A stretch of 22,726 bases of DNA from CAXQRU01 sp964226685 (GCA_964226685.1 CAXQRU010000161.1:1-22726); one strand, 5' to 3'; shown: positions 1-7,757, counted from the first letter of the stretch. Made by a program: numbers and translations. The notes: generated from the letters alone by a model not told the origin.

Positions 1-57
1 GACGGCATACGCGATTAACGATCGTGTCTGGAGTTCAGACGTGTGCTCTTCCGATCT
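1..57. other. Illumina P7/index adapter, sequencing artefact
   Basis: The first 57 bases match the TruSeq P7 side: GACGGCATACG at the start, an 8-base index-like stretch at 16-23, then the read-2 primer site ending in CTCTTCCGATCT at 57. There are one or two mismatches to the usual adapter (position 12, and near 27). This is library DNA, not genome, and real sequence begins at about base 58. Confidence 0.97.
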
Positions 58-116
58 CCATGTTGATTCACCAAGGTCCATGCTGGCGCTTTATTACCAA
101 TTTTGGGAAAACTCAT
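58..116 (-). CDS. Peroxiredoxin-like (Bcp/AhpC-TSA family), N-terminal fragment
   Basis: This is a partial gene cut by the contig end. Reading minus from ATG at 116-114 gives 19 whole codons, MSFPKIGNKAPAWTLVNQH, with a glycine codon beginning at 59. The pattern of a G-x-x-AP segment, an aromatic residue, TL and then an N/D-Q-x-G turn is typical of the first strands of thioredoxin-fold peroxiredoxins such as Bcp, which reduce peroxides with a cysteine lying further downstream and not present here. A strong AGGAGG ribosome binding site at 126-121 sits 4 bases before the ATG. The gene follows mdh on the same strand, with the mdh terminator squeezed in between. The family call rests on few residues. 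Redoxin-domain proteins of the TlpA type are the alternative. Confidence 0.55.
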
Positions 117-133
117 CTTGCCTCCTAATCATT

Positions 134-160
134 AAAAAAAACGCGAGCCAGGCTCGCGTT
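134..160 (-). terminator. Intrinsic terminator of mdh
   Basis: On the minus strand an 8-bp GC-rich stem (AACGCGAG with CTCGCGTT, at 153-160 and 140-147) closes a short CCTGG-type loop and runs straight into a T tract (complement of the A run 134-141). It lies 18 bases past the mdh stop. Its T tract ends about 7 bases before the ribosome binding site of the next gene. Confidence 0.88.
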
Positions 161-178
161 ATCGGTTCGAAATACTTG

Positions 179-1159
179 TTATGGCAACAAGTGTGACACG
201 GCATCACGCTCTTGCACCAATTCTTTTTCTGTCGCTTCCATTTTAGTACGAGAAAACTCATTGATTTCGAGTCCTTGCACAATTTTCCAATCGCCATTTT
301 CACAAACACAGGGGAACGAGTAGATTAAACCTTCAGTGATACCATAACTACCATCACTGTAAACACCCATGCTGACCCAATCATTACTGGCCGTACCAAG
401 AGCCCAATCGCGAATATGAAAAATCGCCGCATTAGCCGCAGAAGCCGCACTTGAGGCACCTCGTGCATCAATAATTGCCGCACCACGCTGCTGAACGGTA
501 GGAATAAACTCCCCTTCATACCAAGACTGATCAATATCAGCAATGACCCCTTTGCCATTGACCAAAGTATTGTGTAGGTCGGGGTATTGCGTTGATGAAT
601 GGTTGCCCCAGATAGTCATTTGCTGAATATCATTGATCGAGGTTTGAGTTTTTTGCGCCAATTGAGTTAACGCACGGTTGTGATCTAAGCGAGTCATCGC
701 GGTAAAATTTCGTGGGTTGATACTTGGAGCGTTTCTTTGTGCAATCAATGCATTGGTATTAGCAGGGTTGCCCACCACCAACACTTTAATATCTTTAGAG
801 GCTACTTGGTCAATCGCCTTGCCTTGCGCAGAAAAGATGGCGGCATTGGCTTCTAGCAAATCTTTTCGCTCCATTCCCGGCCCACGAGGACGGGCACCAA
901 CCAATAGGGCGTAATCGGCGTCTTTGAACGCAACCATGGCGTCATCAGTGATAACCATGCCCGCCAACAGAGGGAATGCACAGTCATCCAACTCCATAGC
1001 AACACCTTTAAGAGCGCCCAACGCTGGAGTAATTTCTAGCATTTGTAAAATGACAGGTTGATCTTTGCCCAACATGTCTCCAGCTGCAATTCTAAACAAT
1101 AAAGAATAACTGATTTGACCAGCAGCTCCAGTCACAACAACTCTTACGGGTGATTTCAC
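179..1159 (-). CDS. mdh: Malate dehydrogenase (NAD)
   Basis: Interconverts malate and oxaloacetate with NAD in the TCA cycle, in the cytoplasm. The 326-residue protein has the Rossmann glycine motif GAAGQI at 11-16, an acidic residue after strand 2 (E42) that favours NAD, the mobile-loop arginines of ARPRGPGMERKD (R90, R92, R98), N131, the LDHNRA segment (D159, R162) and the active-site H187 in GNHSSTQYPD. This is the longer 'cytosolic' MDH type of about 326-329 residues, not the 312-residue E. coli type. The start is GTG at 1159 with GGAG at 1170-1167, 7 bases upstream; the protein begins directly at the first Rossmann strand, so this start fits. A TATAAT box at 1198-1193 with only a poor -35 may be its promoter. 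An intrinsic terminator follows. Confidence 0.96.
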   Translation of the reverse strand: MKSPVRVVVTGAAGQISYSLLFRIAAGDMLGKDQPVILQMLEITPALGALKGVAMELDDCAFPLLAGMVITDDAMVAFKDADYALLVGARPRGPGMERKDLLEANAAIFSAQGKAIDQVASKDIKVLVVGNPANTNALIAQRNAPSINPRNFTAMTRLDHNRALTQLAQKTQTSINDIQQMTIWGNHSSTQYPDLHNTLVNGKGVIADIDQSWYEGEFIPTVQQRGAAIIDARGASSAASAANAAIFHIRDWALGTASNDWVSMGVYSDGSYGITEGLIYSFPCVCENGDWKIVQGLEINEFSRTKMEATEKELVQERDAVSHLLP

Positions 1160-1192
1160 AATGGTTCTCCAATAGGGTGATGAAAACGATGC

Positions 1193-1198
1193 ATTATA
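1193..1198 (-). promoter_or_regulatory. Possible -10 box for mdh
   Basis: A perfect TATAAT on the minus strand, 33 bases upstream of the mdh GTG. No good -35 is visible 16-18 bases further up, so an activator or readthrough from the dUTPase gene may contribute. Confidence 0.45.
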
Positions 1199-1264
1199 GT
1201 GTGTAAGGCCTAATATTTATAGCCCAACACACTTGACCTAATTTTTATGAGGCAAAGAAACTAT

Positions 1265-1888
1265 TTATTCAACCAACTCATTTAAAAGCTGATAACGTTT
1301 TCGTAATTCAGAGTAAAGCGTGTCTTTAAATTGCTCATCACTTGAGTCTAAAGTCGCAATAATTTCGACTAAATGCTCATTATCCTCTTTTCCTGCCCAG
1401 AGCTTTTGATAAGTTCCCTCTTGATAGCCATGATCTTGGCGAAAAAAATTCAAAACATTTTTGCCCATATAGCCAGCAAATAACTCATCAAATGACAGAT
1501 TAATTGATCGCATTAAAGCGCCAAAGCCATCAACTAAAAAGCCCTTGTAGATTAAAGTTTGAGCAGCAAATAATTCTATTGCGTCTCTAAAGTCCGAAGG
1601 TTCTGACTCGAGAGCTGGTGCCAATAACTCTTCGATTCCTTCAGCTGATACGCCCTGTTCGATCAAATGACTCAATCCAAAATGCCAAATATCAATCAAC
1701 TCTAGCTTAACTTGCTCAATATCAGGAGACTGTTTCTTCCACCACTTCCAGCCGTAATGATCCATAAGTTCGGCACTTTCGATCCAGATGGCACGGTACC
1801 AGGCAAAACCTTGTTCGCGCCAATTGGCGTTTACACGAGTATTCATCGCGTCCTGATAGCCTAACATGGTTGATATTGCTTGTTTCAC
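1265..1888 (-). CDS. Dimeric (all-alpha, MazG-like) dUTP diphosphatase
   Basis: Predicted to hydrolyse dUTP to dUMP and pyrophosphate, keeping uracil out of DNA and feeding thymidylate synthesis. From the chosen start the protein has 207 residues. It carries the MazG-superfamily metal site as E37-S-A-E40, followed by E63-L-I-D66 in KLELIDIWHF, plus the YGWKWWKKQ segment characteristic of the dUTPase_2 family. It is unrelated in fold to the trimeric Dut. The open frame reaches a GTG at 1927, but I place the start at GTG 1888: GAGG (1897-1894) sits 5 bases ahead of it, and a TTGATG-17-TAAACT promoter (1946-1918) would begin transcription near 1911, after the 1927 codon. It is divergent from the PAP2 gene and upstream of mdh with no terminator visible between, so the two may be co-transcribed. 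Confidence 0.87.
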   Translation of the reverse strand: MKQAISTMLGYQDAMNTRVNANWREQGFAWYRAIWIESAELMDHYGWKWWKKQSPDIEQVKLELIDIWHFGLSHLIEQGVSAEGIEELLAPALESEPSDFRDAIELFAAQTLIYKGFLVDGFGALMRSINLSFDELFAGYMGKNVLNFFRQDHGYQEGTYQKLWAGKEDNEHLVEIIATLDSSDEQFKDTLYSELRKRYQLLNELVE

Positions 1889-1917
1889 AGGCACCTCAGT
1901 ATTGTTGAAAGTTGGGC

Positions 1918-1946
1918 AGTTTAGCACTAGGGCAAATTGTCATCAA
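1918..1946 (-). promoter_or_regulatory. Sigma70-like promoter for dUTPase gene
   Basis: TTGATG (1946-1941), a 17-base spacer, then TAAACT (1923-1918) on the minus strand. The predicted start point near 1911 gives a short leader to the GTG at 1888. Confidence 0.5.
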
Positions 1947-1998
1947 TGCTTAACATTTCTTCATTAACATCAACATTGTATTAGGTAGGAGGTGACCA

Positions 1999-2511
1999 AT
2001 GAACTTACTACACCGTATTCATACTTGTGATTTACTCATTTTTAACCACTTGAGACGCAATCCGAAGACCCTCTTAACATTGTTGAGCCGTTATTGGTCA
2101 AAAACAGGCGATGGTTTTGCTTATCCATTCATTGGTATTGCACTGTGGCTCATTACAGGAAGAGTGGATGCCATATGGGTAAGTGCAACAGCATTTCTTA
2201 TCGAACGCATCATCTATGTCGCTTTAAAGCATTCATTAAAAAGAGCTCGGCCAGCCGATGCTATCACCGGTTATCAAAGCGTCATCCGGCCTTCAGACCA
2301 ATTTAGCTTTCCTTCTGGACATACATCGGGGGCTTTTTTGATGGCGACTATCATGAGTTACTATCTTCCCCCCCTAACATTCATTGTTTATCCTTGGGCA
2401 GTTGGGGTCGGGGTTTCCCGAGTCGTTTTGGGTGTGCACTTCCCCACTGACACTCTAGCGGGTATGGCACTGGGCTGCAGCATTGCGATAGTGAGTCTGA
2501 GTACGCTCTAA
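1999..2511 (+). CDS. PAP2-family membrane phosphatase
   Basis: A 170-residue integral membrane phosphatase of the type 2 phosphatidic acid phosphatase superfamily. All three signature motifs are present: K77-x6-R84-P85, the PSGH motif at 105-108 with catalytic acid H108, and SR-x5-H-x3-D at 140-151 with nucleophile H147 and D151. Hydrophobic segments near 40-55, 58-76, 112-136 and 150-168 are consistent with a short multi-pass protein. Relatives act on undecaprenyl pyrophosphate, phosphatidylglycerol phosphate or other lipid phosphates, and the substrate cannot be read from the sequence. A very strong ribosome binding site (AGGAGGTGA) ends 4 bases before the ATG. The gene runs toward tatD with only 6 bases between stops, leaving no room for a terminator. 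Confidence 0.93.
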   Translation: MNLLHRIHTCDLLIFNHLRRNPKTLLTLLSRYWSKTGDGFAYPFIGIALWLITGRVDAIWVSATAFLIERIIYVALKHSLKRARPADAITGYQSVIRPSDQFSFPSGHTSGAFLMATIMSYYLPPLTFIVYPWAVGVGVSRVVLGVHFPTDTLAGMALGCSIAIVSLSTL

Positions 2512-2517
2512 GAAAAA

Positions 2518-3294
2518 TTATGAGGCTCGCTTGAACAAACGATGAAAATTAGCGCCCGTTTGTTCAATTAAGTGGTCTTTGGATATTCCTCTCAATTCAG
2601 CCAAGTAATCGGCTACCTGAACAACGTATTTAGGTTCGTTAGACTTTCCACGAAATGGCGTTGGCGCCAAATAAGGGGAATCGGTTTCAACCAGAATTCT
2701 ATCCAAAGGCACCTTTTTGGCCACCTCGCGCAGTTCATGGGCATTTTTAAAGGTCAAAATCCCAGAAAAAGAGATATAGTAGTTTAAATCCAATGCCTGC
2801 TTAGCCATATCCCAGCTTTCAGTAAAGCAATGCAAAACCCCTGCAGAGGACTCGCTGCCATGGGATTTTATCAGTTCGATGGTATCAACTCGAGCATCTC
2901 TGGTATGAACGATCACGGGTAATTGCGCTTGAGCGGCGGCCTCAAGATGAATCACAAAGCTTTCATGCTGAAGGCTAATATCATCTTTAGAGTAGTAATA
3001 ATCCAGGCCACTTTCACCCAGTGCGACGACTTTAGGATGATCGGCCCATTGGATCAGGTCGTCAATGGAAGCCAAACCGGAGGCAACATCGAGCGGGTGT
3101 ACGCCAATCGAGCAGTAAACGGTGTCAAATTGCTCGGCAATTTGGGTAACTGCATGGCGATTTTCTAAACTAATACCAACACAAAGCATTTTGCCCACCC
3201 CAGCTTCATTTGCGGCATCAATGGCTTTTGTCAGATCATTATCGTAAACACTCAGATCGAGCCGATCTAAGTGGCAATGGGAGTCAACTAGCAT
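2518..3294 (-). CDS. TatD-family metal-dependent DNase (YcfH-like)
   Basis: A 258-residue TIM-barrel metallo-hydrolase. Metal ligands are visible in order: H6 and H8 in DSHCHLD, E94 in LGESGLDYYY, H130 in VHTRDA, H155 in LHCFTE and D205 in ETDSPYLAP. Family members are 3'-5' DNases or D-aminoacyl-tRNA deacylase-like enzymes. The position downstream of holB and pilZ matches YcfH and its pseudomonad equivalent, not the TatD of the Tat operon. The gene begins 3 bases after the pilZ stop, so it is the last cistron of the holB-pilZ-tatD unit. Confidence 0.94.
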   Translation of the reverse strand: MLVDSHCHLDRLDLSVYDNDLTKAIDAANEAGVGKMLCVGISLENRHAVTQIAEQFDTVYCSIGVHPLDVASGLASIDDLIQWADHPKVVALGESGLDYYYSKDDISLQHESFVIHLEAAAQAQLPVIVHTRDARVDTIELIKSHGSESSAGVLHCFTESWDMAKQALDLNYYISFSGILTFKNAHELREVAKKVPLDRILVETDSPYLAPTPFRGKSNEPKYVVQVADYLAELRGISKDHLIEQTGANFHRLFKRAS

Positions 3295-3297
3295 AAA

Positions 3298-3654
3298 TTA
3301 CATCGTGTGAGTGGGTTTATCAGACTCTAAAGAGCCAGCTAGGTAGGTTTCAATTTTTTTAACGGCGCTATCATCCTGATCACTAAATTGAACACCAATG
3401 CCCGCAGCACGGTTACCTTGGGCACCCTTAGGAGTGATCCAGATAACTTTTCCAGCCACAGGCACCTTCTCGGTTTCATCCATTAAACTCAACAGCATGA
3501 AGACCTCATCCCCTAAGCGGTAACTTTTATTAGTAGGAATGAAAAGACCACCATTTTGAACAAAAGGCATGTAAGCGGCATACAACACTTCTTTATCTTT
3601 GATAGTCAAAGATAATATGCCGTTGCGAATACCGCCACCTGCGAAATTTTTCAT
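3298..3654 (-). CDS. pilZ: PilZ-domain type IV pilus protein
   Basis: A 118-residue single-domain protein needed in pseudomonads and Xanthomonas for type IV pilus assembly, where it works with the PilB ATPase and FimX. It begins with the GGGIRNGILSL stretch seen in these PilZ proteins and has the NGGLFIPT and VIWITPKGAQGN segments. It lacks the RxxxR and D/NxSxxG residues that bind cyclic di-GMP in other PilZ domains, so it is expected not to bind that nucleotide itself. It sits 3 bases after holB and 3 bases before tatD, a context conserved in pilus-bearing gammaproteobacteria. It implies pilus genes elsewhere in the genome. Confidence 0.93.
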   Translation of the reverse strand: MKNFAGGGIRNGILSLTIKDKEVLYAAYMPFVQNGGLFIPTNKSYRLGDEVFMLLSLMDETEKVPVAGKVIWITPKGAQGNRAAGIGVQFSDQDDSAVKKIETYLAGSLESDKPTHTM

Positions 3655-3657
3655 ATC

Positions 3658-4605
3658 TTACCCCAAATAACACTGCCGCCATTGTATCAGCATTTTTTCT
3701 AATAATAGCTGCTTATTCAAGTTTACGCCTTCAAGAATCCCTTTTTTGTGCAGCAAAATTAGATCAAGGAATTCGTAAATTGCGACTAATGAGGGGTTCG
3801 GCCAATCAGATAAAGCCCCCCAAAGAGAATGACTGGGTGCCTGCCCCAAGACAGACCGTTTAATCATCGACTGAGTCGCCTGAAGCCACACTTCAAACAC
3901 CAATGGTAAATCAAATGCCAACCAACGGTTAGAGATTTCGCTCACAGAATTCGACGCTTCAGGCCTTAAATCATTAATCATCGTTTTCAAATTAGCAGAA
4001 ATGCCTTGCTCCAAAAGGTTCAAGGCCAAAAGTGGCGATCTGGGCACCAAACTCAAAATGGCCTTGACTTCATTCTCAGAACCCTGCCTCATCAGCCACT
4101 CAAAAGCTTGGTGCTCATCGGGTGATGGCAGGTTGATAATGTGGCAACGACTGCGAATAGTGGCGATAACCTGACTAATCGCATGAGAAAACAAAATAAT
4201 ACGAGTGCTATCACTCGACTCTTCAAGGGTTTTAAGGATGGCGTTAGCGGCATTAATGGTTAAATTTTCAACGGGCCCCATTACCACGAGTTTATGTGAA
4301 CCAAGCTGCGGAGTTTTCTCAGTAAAAGCACAAAGCTGCCTAACTTCATCAATCTTTATCGCCTTTCCGGGAGATTCTGGCAGTAAAATAAAAAAATCTG
4401 GGTGTGTGCCAGCCTCATTCAATACACAATGTCGGCATTGGCCGCAAGCGGCTTCACGATCATCTGCACACATCGCCCGATAAGCCAGGCTGAGTGCCAA
4501 ATCTTGCTTGCCAATACCGGCCTGCCCCGCAAGCAATAAGGTTGAGGGGAGTTTTGTATTGGACTGCCAGAAAGATTGCTGCCAGGGGTAAAGCTTTGTT
4601 AGCAT
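3658..4605 (-). CDS. holB: DNA polymerase III subunit delta'
   Basis: The 315-residue clamp-loader subunit opens the beta sliding clamp together with delta and the tau/gamma subunits. The AAA+ fold shows a Walker A-like loop GQAGIGKQ at 27-34 that ends in KQ instead of KT/S, as expected for a non-hydrolysing subunit. A four-cysteine zinc module follows (C46, C54, C57, C60). Further on are the NAANAILKTLEE stretch and the SRC motif (IRSRCH) that serves as arginine finger for the neighbour. In most relatives tmk lies directly upstream; here a plus-strand pseudouridine synthase gene intervenes, so holB needs its own promoter. A TG-A-TACAAT extended -10-like box at 4665-4657, inside that gene, is one candidate. 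Confidence 0.94.
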   Translation of the reverse strand: MLTKLYPWQQSFWQSNTKLPSTLLLAGQAGIGKQDLALSLAYRAMCADDREAACGQCRHCVLNEAGTHPDFFILLPESPGKAIKIDEVRQLCAFTEKTPQLGSHKLVVMGPVENLTINAANAILKTLEESSDSTRIILFSHAISQVIATIRSRCHIINLPSPDEHQAFEWLMRQGSENEVKAILSLVPRSPLLALNLLEQGISANLKTMINDLRPEASNSVSEISNRWLAFDLPLVFEVWLQATQSMIKRSVLGQAPSHSLWGALSDWPNPSLVAIYEFLDLILLHKKGILEGVNLNKQLLLEKMLIQWRQCYLG

Positions 4606-4627
4606 TAGCGCCTTCGAAAAACTAAAA

Positions 4628-5266
4628 GTGAATGTTATTAAGCCACATATAGACCTATTGTATCAAGACAAGCACTTGTTGATTGTGAATAAGCCGTGCA
4701 ATTTACTCACGGTTCCTGGGCGTGGCCCGGATAAACAAGATTGTCTGATAAATCGACTACTATTAACACACCCAGATGCCCGTATAGTACACCGCCTTGA
4801 TATGGCGACTTCTGGCATTGTTGTGATTGCCCTGAGTTATTTGAGTTTAAAAAACACCAGCCAATTATTTGCCCAGAGGCAAATTGATAAGGAATATATT
4901 GCCATCATTGGTGGACAACTTGCTAAAAAAAATGGCGAAATTAACCTACCCCTTATTTGCGATTGGCCCAATAGACCCAAACAAATGGTAGACCCGAATG
5001 GCAAACAAGCTCTGACCCATTACCAAGAAATTCACTACAACTCTGCAGAAGATACCACTCGGGTTCTATTGAAACCCAAGACGGGTCGCTCGCACCAGCT
5101 TAGAGTGCACATGCAAGCCATTGGCCACCCTATTCTCGGCGACCACTTTTATGGTGGTCAATGGCAAGATAAAAGCCCACGATTGTTATTACACGCCAGC
5201 CGTATTGAATTCGATCATCCAATGACTCAAGAGAGAATCGCGGCAGTCTGTGAACCAGAATTTTAA
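4628..5266 (+). CDS. RluA-family pseudouridine synthase
   Basis: The 212-residue enzyme isomerises uridine to pseudouridine in rRNA and/or tRNA. The catalytic motif is HRLDMATSG at 55-63 with nucleophile D58, and the KPKTGRSHQLRVHM segment supplies the basic residue and the RNA-binding loop. There is no N-terminal S4 domain, so it resembles RluA (23S U746 / tRNA U32) in size and layout instead of RluC or RluD. The start is GTG at 4628 with no clear ribosome binding site; the ATG at 4633 is out of frame. The gene lies between tmk and holB on the opposite strand, 22 bases from the holB start and 3 bases from the tmk stop. It breaks an otherwise collinear operon and was probably inserted by local rearrangement. 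Confidence 0.9.
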   Translation: MNVIKPHIDLLYQDKHLLIVNKPCNLLTVPGRGPDKQDCLINRLLLTHPDARIVHRLDMATSGIVVIALSYLSLKNTSQLFAQRQIDKEYIAIIGGQLAKKNGEINLPLICDWPNRPKQMVDPNGKQALTHYQEIHYNSAEDTTRVLLKPKTGRSHQLRVHMQAIGHPILGDHFYGGQWQDKSPRLLLHASRIEFDHPMTQERIAAVCEPEF

Positions 5267-5269
5267 AAC

Positions 5270-5890
5270 CTATTTTGCCAATAAATCATCTAACATTTTA
5301 GCAATGTTCGCCTGTACATTGTCCAGTGGCTGATCAGCAGCCACGACATAAAAGCGATTGGAGTATTGCTGTGCACGAGCCAAATAAGTGGAGCGTACTC
5401 GCTCAAAAAAAGCCAGTTTTTCTTGCTCAAAACGGTCTAAATGGCCACGGGCTCGAACCCTCTGCATCCCTGTTTGAACATCACAATCTAAAAGCAAGGT
5501 TCGATCCGGCTGTAAATCTCTCTGAACCATTTTTTCTAACTCAGAAATAATTTCATTACTAACACCTCGACCACCACCCTGATAGGCAAAGCTGGCATCG
5601 GTAAATCGATCACAGAGCACCCACTGCCCTCGATCAAGGGCCGGTTTTATCACATTGAGGATATGCTGGGCCCGGGCTGCAAATATCATCAATAATTCGG
5701 CTTCATCCGAAATTAACTCTTCTCGGCTAGTCAACAATAAGTCGCGAATAGATTCGGCCAATGGCGTACCACCAGGTTCTCTAGTCAATAACACATCGAC
5801 GCCTCGAGTCGTTAAATACTCATACATAAATTGAATATTCGTTGACTTTCCAACACCCTCAACACCTTCTACCGTCAGAAAATAAGCCAT
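5270..5890 (-). CDS. tmk: Thymidylate kinase
   Basis: Phosphorylates dTMP to dTDP. The 206-residue protein has the P-loop GVEGVGKST at 9-17, the dTMP-binding TREPGGT segment at 37-42, the DRF motif with FAYQGGGRG at 94-109, and a LID region with RARGHLDRFE carrying the arginines expected of the E. coli-type enzyme. The ATG overlaps the mltG stop by one base (TAATG), which indicates translational coupling. It is the end of the fab-pabC-mltG-tmk run before the strand switch at the pseudouridine synthase gene. Confidence 0.96.
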   Translation of the reverse strand: MAYFLTVEGVEGVGKSTNIQFMYEYLTTRGVDVLLTREPGGTPLAESIRDLLLTSREELISDEAELLMIFAARAQHILNVIKPALDRGQWVLCDRFTDASFAYQGGGRGVSNEIISELEKMVQRDLQPDRTLLLDCDVQTGMQRVRARGHLDRFEQEKLAFFERVRSTYLARAQQYSNRFYVVAADQPLDNVQANIAKMLDDLLAK

Positions 5891-6921
5891 TAATTTGCAC
5901 CTGGCGAAGAACGATAATTTTGCTGGCGATTGAGTTGGTATTTTTTAACGGCTCGACTGTGTTCACTGTAGGTTTCAGAAAAATAATGAGAGCCATCGCC
6001 TTTGGCAACAAAATACAGCGTCTTCCCTGGTTTTGGATTTAACGCCGCCGCAACTGCCGCTCCGCCAGGATTGGCTATCGGTGTTGGTGGTAAACCATCA
6101 ATTTCATAAGTATTGTAAGGCGTATATTGTTTTAAATGAGCGCGAGTAATATTCCCTTTATATTCATCGCCCAGACCATAAATAATCGTCGGATCCGTTT
6201 GCAAGCGCATGCCCTTTTGTAAGCGCCTGACAAAAACGCCAGCGATTTCCGGTCTCTCATAAGCCACACCCGTCTCTTTTTCGATGATGGAGGCCATAAT
6301 CAGTGCTTCATAGGGAGTTTTGTAGGGTAAATTTTCAGCTCGTTTTTCCCACTCACTCGCCAGTACGGTTTGCATTTTTTGATAAGCCCGTAGCAAAATA
6401 TCTTTATCGGTTGAACCAGCAACAAAACTGTAAGTATCCGGGTAAAACCAGCCTTCAGGATGAGCAACATCTGCACCAATTAACTGCAATATTTCTTGAT
6501 GTGATTTACCTTCCAAGGTTTTCGTGAGTTTGGGTTGCTCACTGAGCACCTTCAAAAAATCCTTGAAGGTTTTACCCTCAACTAAAGTCACTGAATATTC
6601 CACGACTTTATCCGACTGCAATAAATCCAATAATTCTCCTGGAGTCAGGACGGTATCAACCCGGTATTCCCCAACTTTCAGATGTGTTTTACCCTGCATT
6701 TTTGCATAAAAAATAAGTAACTTAGCGTGTTTCAATTTTCCCTGTTCTTCTAAACGATAGGCTAATCGACTGAGGTTATCGCCTGGCTCTATACTGATGA
6801 CTTCACCGGGCGCAATAGTTACGGGCGTTTTTGACCATTGAGAATAAAACCAATAAGCTGCACCCGCCGCAGATAAGCCCAGTACAATTAAAATCAAAAA
6901 AAGACGAATCACGATTTTCAT
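5890..6921 (-). CDS. mltG: Endolytic murein transglycosylase MltG
   Basis: The 343-residue inner-membrane lytic transglycosylase cuts nascent glycan strands and helps set their length. An N-terminal membrane anchor spans about 4-25, followed by a LysM-like subdomain (about 40-110) and the YceG catalytic domain. ASIIEKETG at 210-218 holds the catalytic glutamate (E214 or E216), and MRLQTDPTIIYG and the GLPPTPIANPG loop are conserved signatures. The ATG overlaps the pabC stop by four bases (ATGA), so the pair is translationally coupled. The length and position between pabC and tmk are standard. Confidence 0.96.
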   Translation of the reverse strand: MKIVIRLFLILIVLGLSAAGAAYWFYSQWSKTPVTIAPGEVISIEPGDNLSRLAYRLEEQGKLKHAKLLIFYAKMQGKTHLKVGEYRVDTVLTPGELLDLLQSDKVVEYSVTLVEGKTFKDFLKVLSEQPKLTKTLEGKSHQEILQLIGADVAHPEGWFYPDTYSFVAGSTDKDILLRAYQKMQTVLASEWEKRAENLPYKTPYEALIMASIIEKETGVAYERPEIAGVFVRRLQKGMRLQTDPTIIYGLGDEYKGNITRAHLKQYTPYNTYEIDGLPPTPIANPGGAAVAAALNPKPGKTLYFVAKGDGSHYFSETYSEHSRAVKKYQLNRQQNYRSSPGAN

Positions 6922-7754
6922 AAAAATATTTGCTCACTCAAATGCTTTTGTAGTTTTTTAGCCATCAAGCCCATTGGCCACTCTCTACGAGGCGCTCTAT
7001 CGTTACTATCGTACCACGCCCTCACTGACCAAACACCCGTCACGCTATTAGTTAAAAACAATTCTGAAGCTTCATCCAAATCACTTTTGTGAATCATTTT
7101 CTCAAGCACATCAATCTTTTCTGACGCTGCCCAATCCATGACATACGCTCTCATGACACCATTAACACCACAAGCATCTAGGTTAGGGGTGATTAAAGTG
7201 TTATCGACTACAATGAATACGTTTCTAGCCGTTGCCTCAACTAAAGACCCATTTTGATCAAACAACAAACCTTCATCAAAATGCGTTCCAACACGCTCAG
7301 CGGCTGCCAAAACATAAGGTAACGCGCATAACGTTTTTAATCCGGCAAGTTCGGGCTGATGCCCAAGAGTTTGCCGACAGCTGTGGACCAGTACACGATC
7401 ACGTATTTGAAAATCGGAGGCAAACACTTGCAAAAGTATGTTTGGGGTGGATTGAACCGGTAAATAACCTCGTCCAGATTCTCCACGAGTCACAATTAGC
7501 TTAGCAACGGCAAAGTTAGGTAGAGCTAAGTTAAGAATCATCCCCAAATGTTTCTTGATCAGCTCCACATCAGCGGGTAATTTTAAGACGGCTAAACCCT
7601 GCTCAAGGCGGCTGATATGACGATCAAGTAAAGGAATTTTGCGGTTAACTACCGCTAGGGTCTCGAATAAGCCATCACCGTATGACAAGCCTCTATCTCT
7701 AACCGAAAGCACATCTGAGCTTTCGCCATTGAGAAAAGAGGCTATCAAGGTCAT
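6918..7754 (-). CDS. pabC: Aminodeoxychorismate lyase (PLP fold type IV)
   Basis: Makes 4-aminobenzoate and pyruvate from aminodeoxychorismate for folate synthesis. The 278-residue fold type IV PLP enzyme shows the early SVRDRGLSYGDGLFET motif at 17-32 typical of PabC and branched-chain aminotransferases, R50, the candidate PLP lysine K140 in LAGLKTLCALPYV, and the E173 region LVEATARNVF. The usual K-[HST]-L-N-R-L run after the lysine reads K-T-L-C-A-L here, a mild departure. A D-alanine or branched-chain aminotransferase would share the fold, but the fabF-pabC-mltG context argues for PabC. Confidence 0.9.
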   Translation of the reverse strand: MTLIASFLNGESSDVLSVRDRGLSYGDGLFETLAVVNRKIPLLDRHISRLEQGLAVLKLPADVELIKKHLGMILNLALPNFAVAKLIVTRGESGRGYLPVQSTPNILLQVFASDFQIRDRVLVHSCRQTLGHQPELAGLKTLCALPYVLAAAERVGTHFDEGLLFDQNGSLVEATARNVFIVVDNTLITPNLDACGVNGVMRAYVMDWAASEKIDVLEKMIHKSDLDEASELFLTNSVTGVWSVRAWYDSNDRAPRREWPMGLMAKKLQKHLSEQIFL

Positions 7755-7757
7755 GGA

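Noticed and set aside
3298..3654. PilZ as a cyclic di-GMP receptor
   Set aside because: The RxxxR and D/NxSxxG binding residues are absent; it matches the pilus-assembly PilZ that does not bind the nucleotide.
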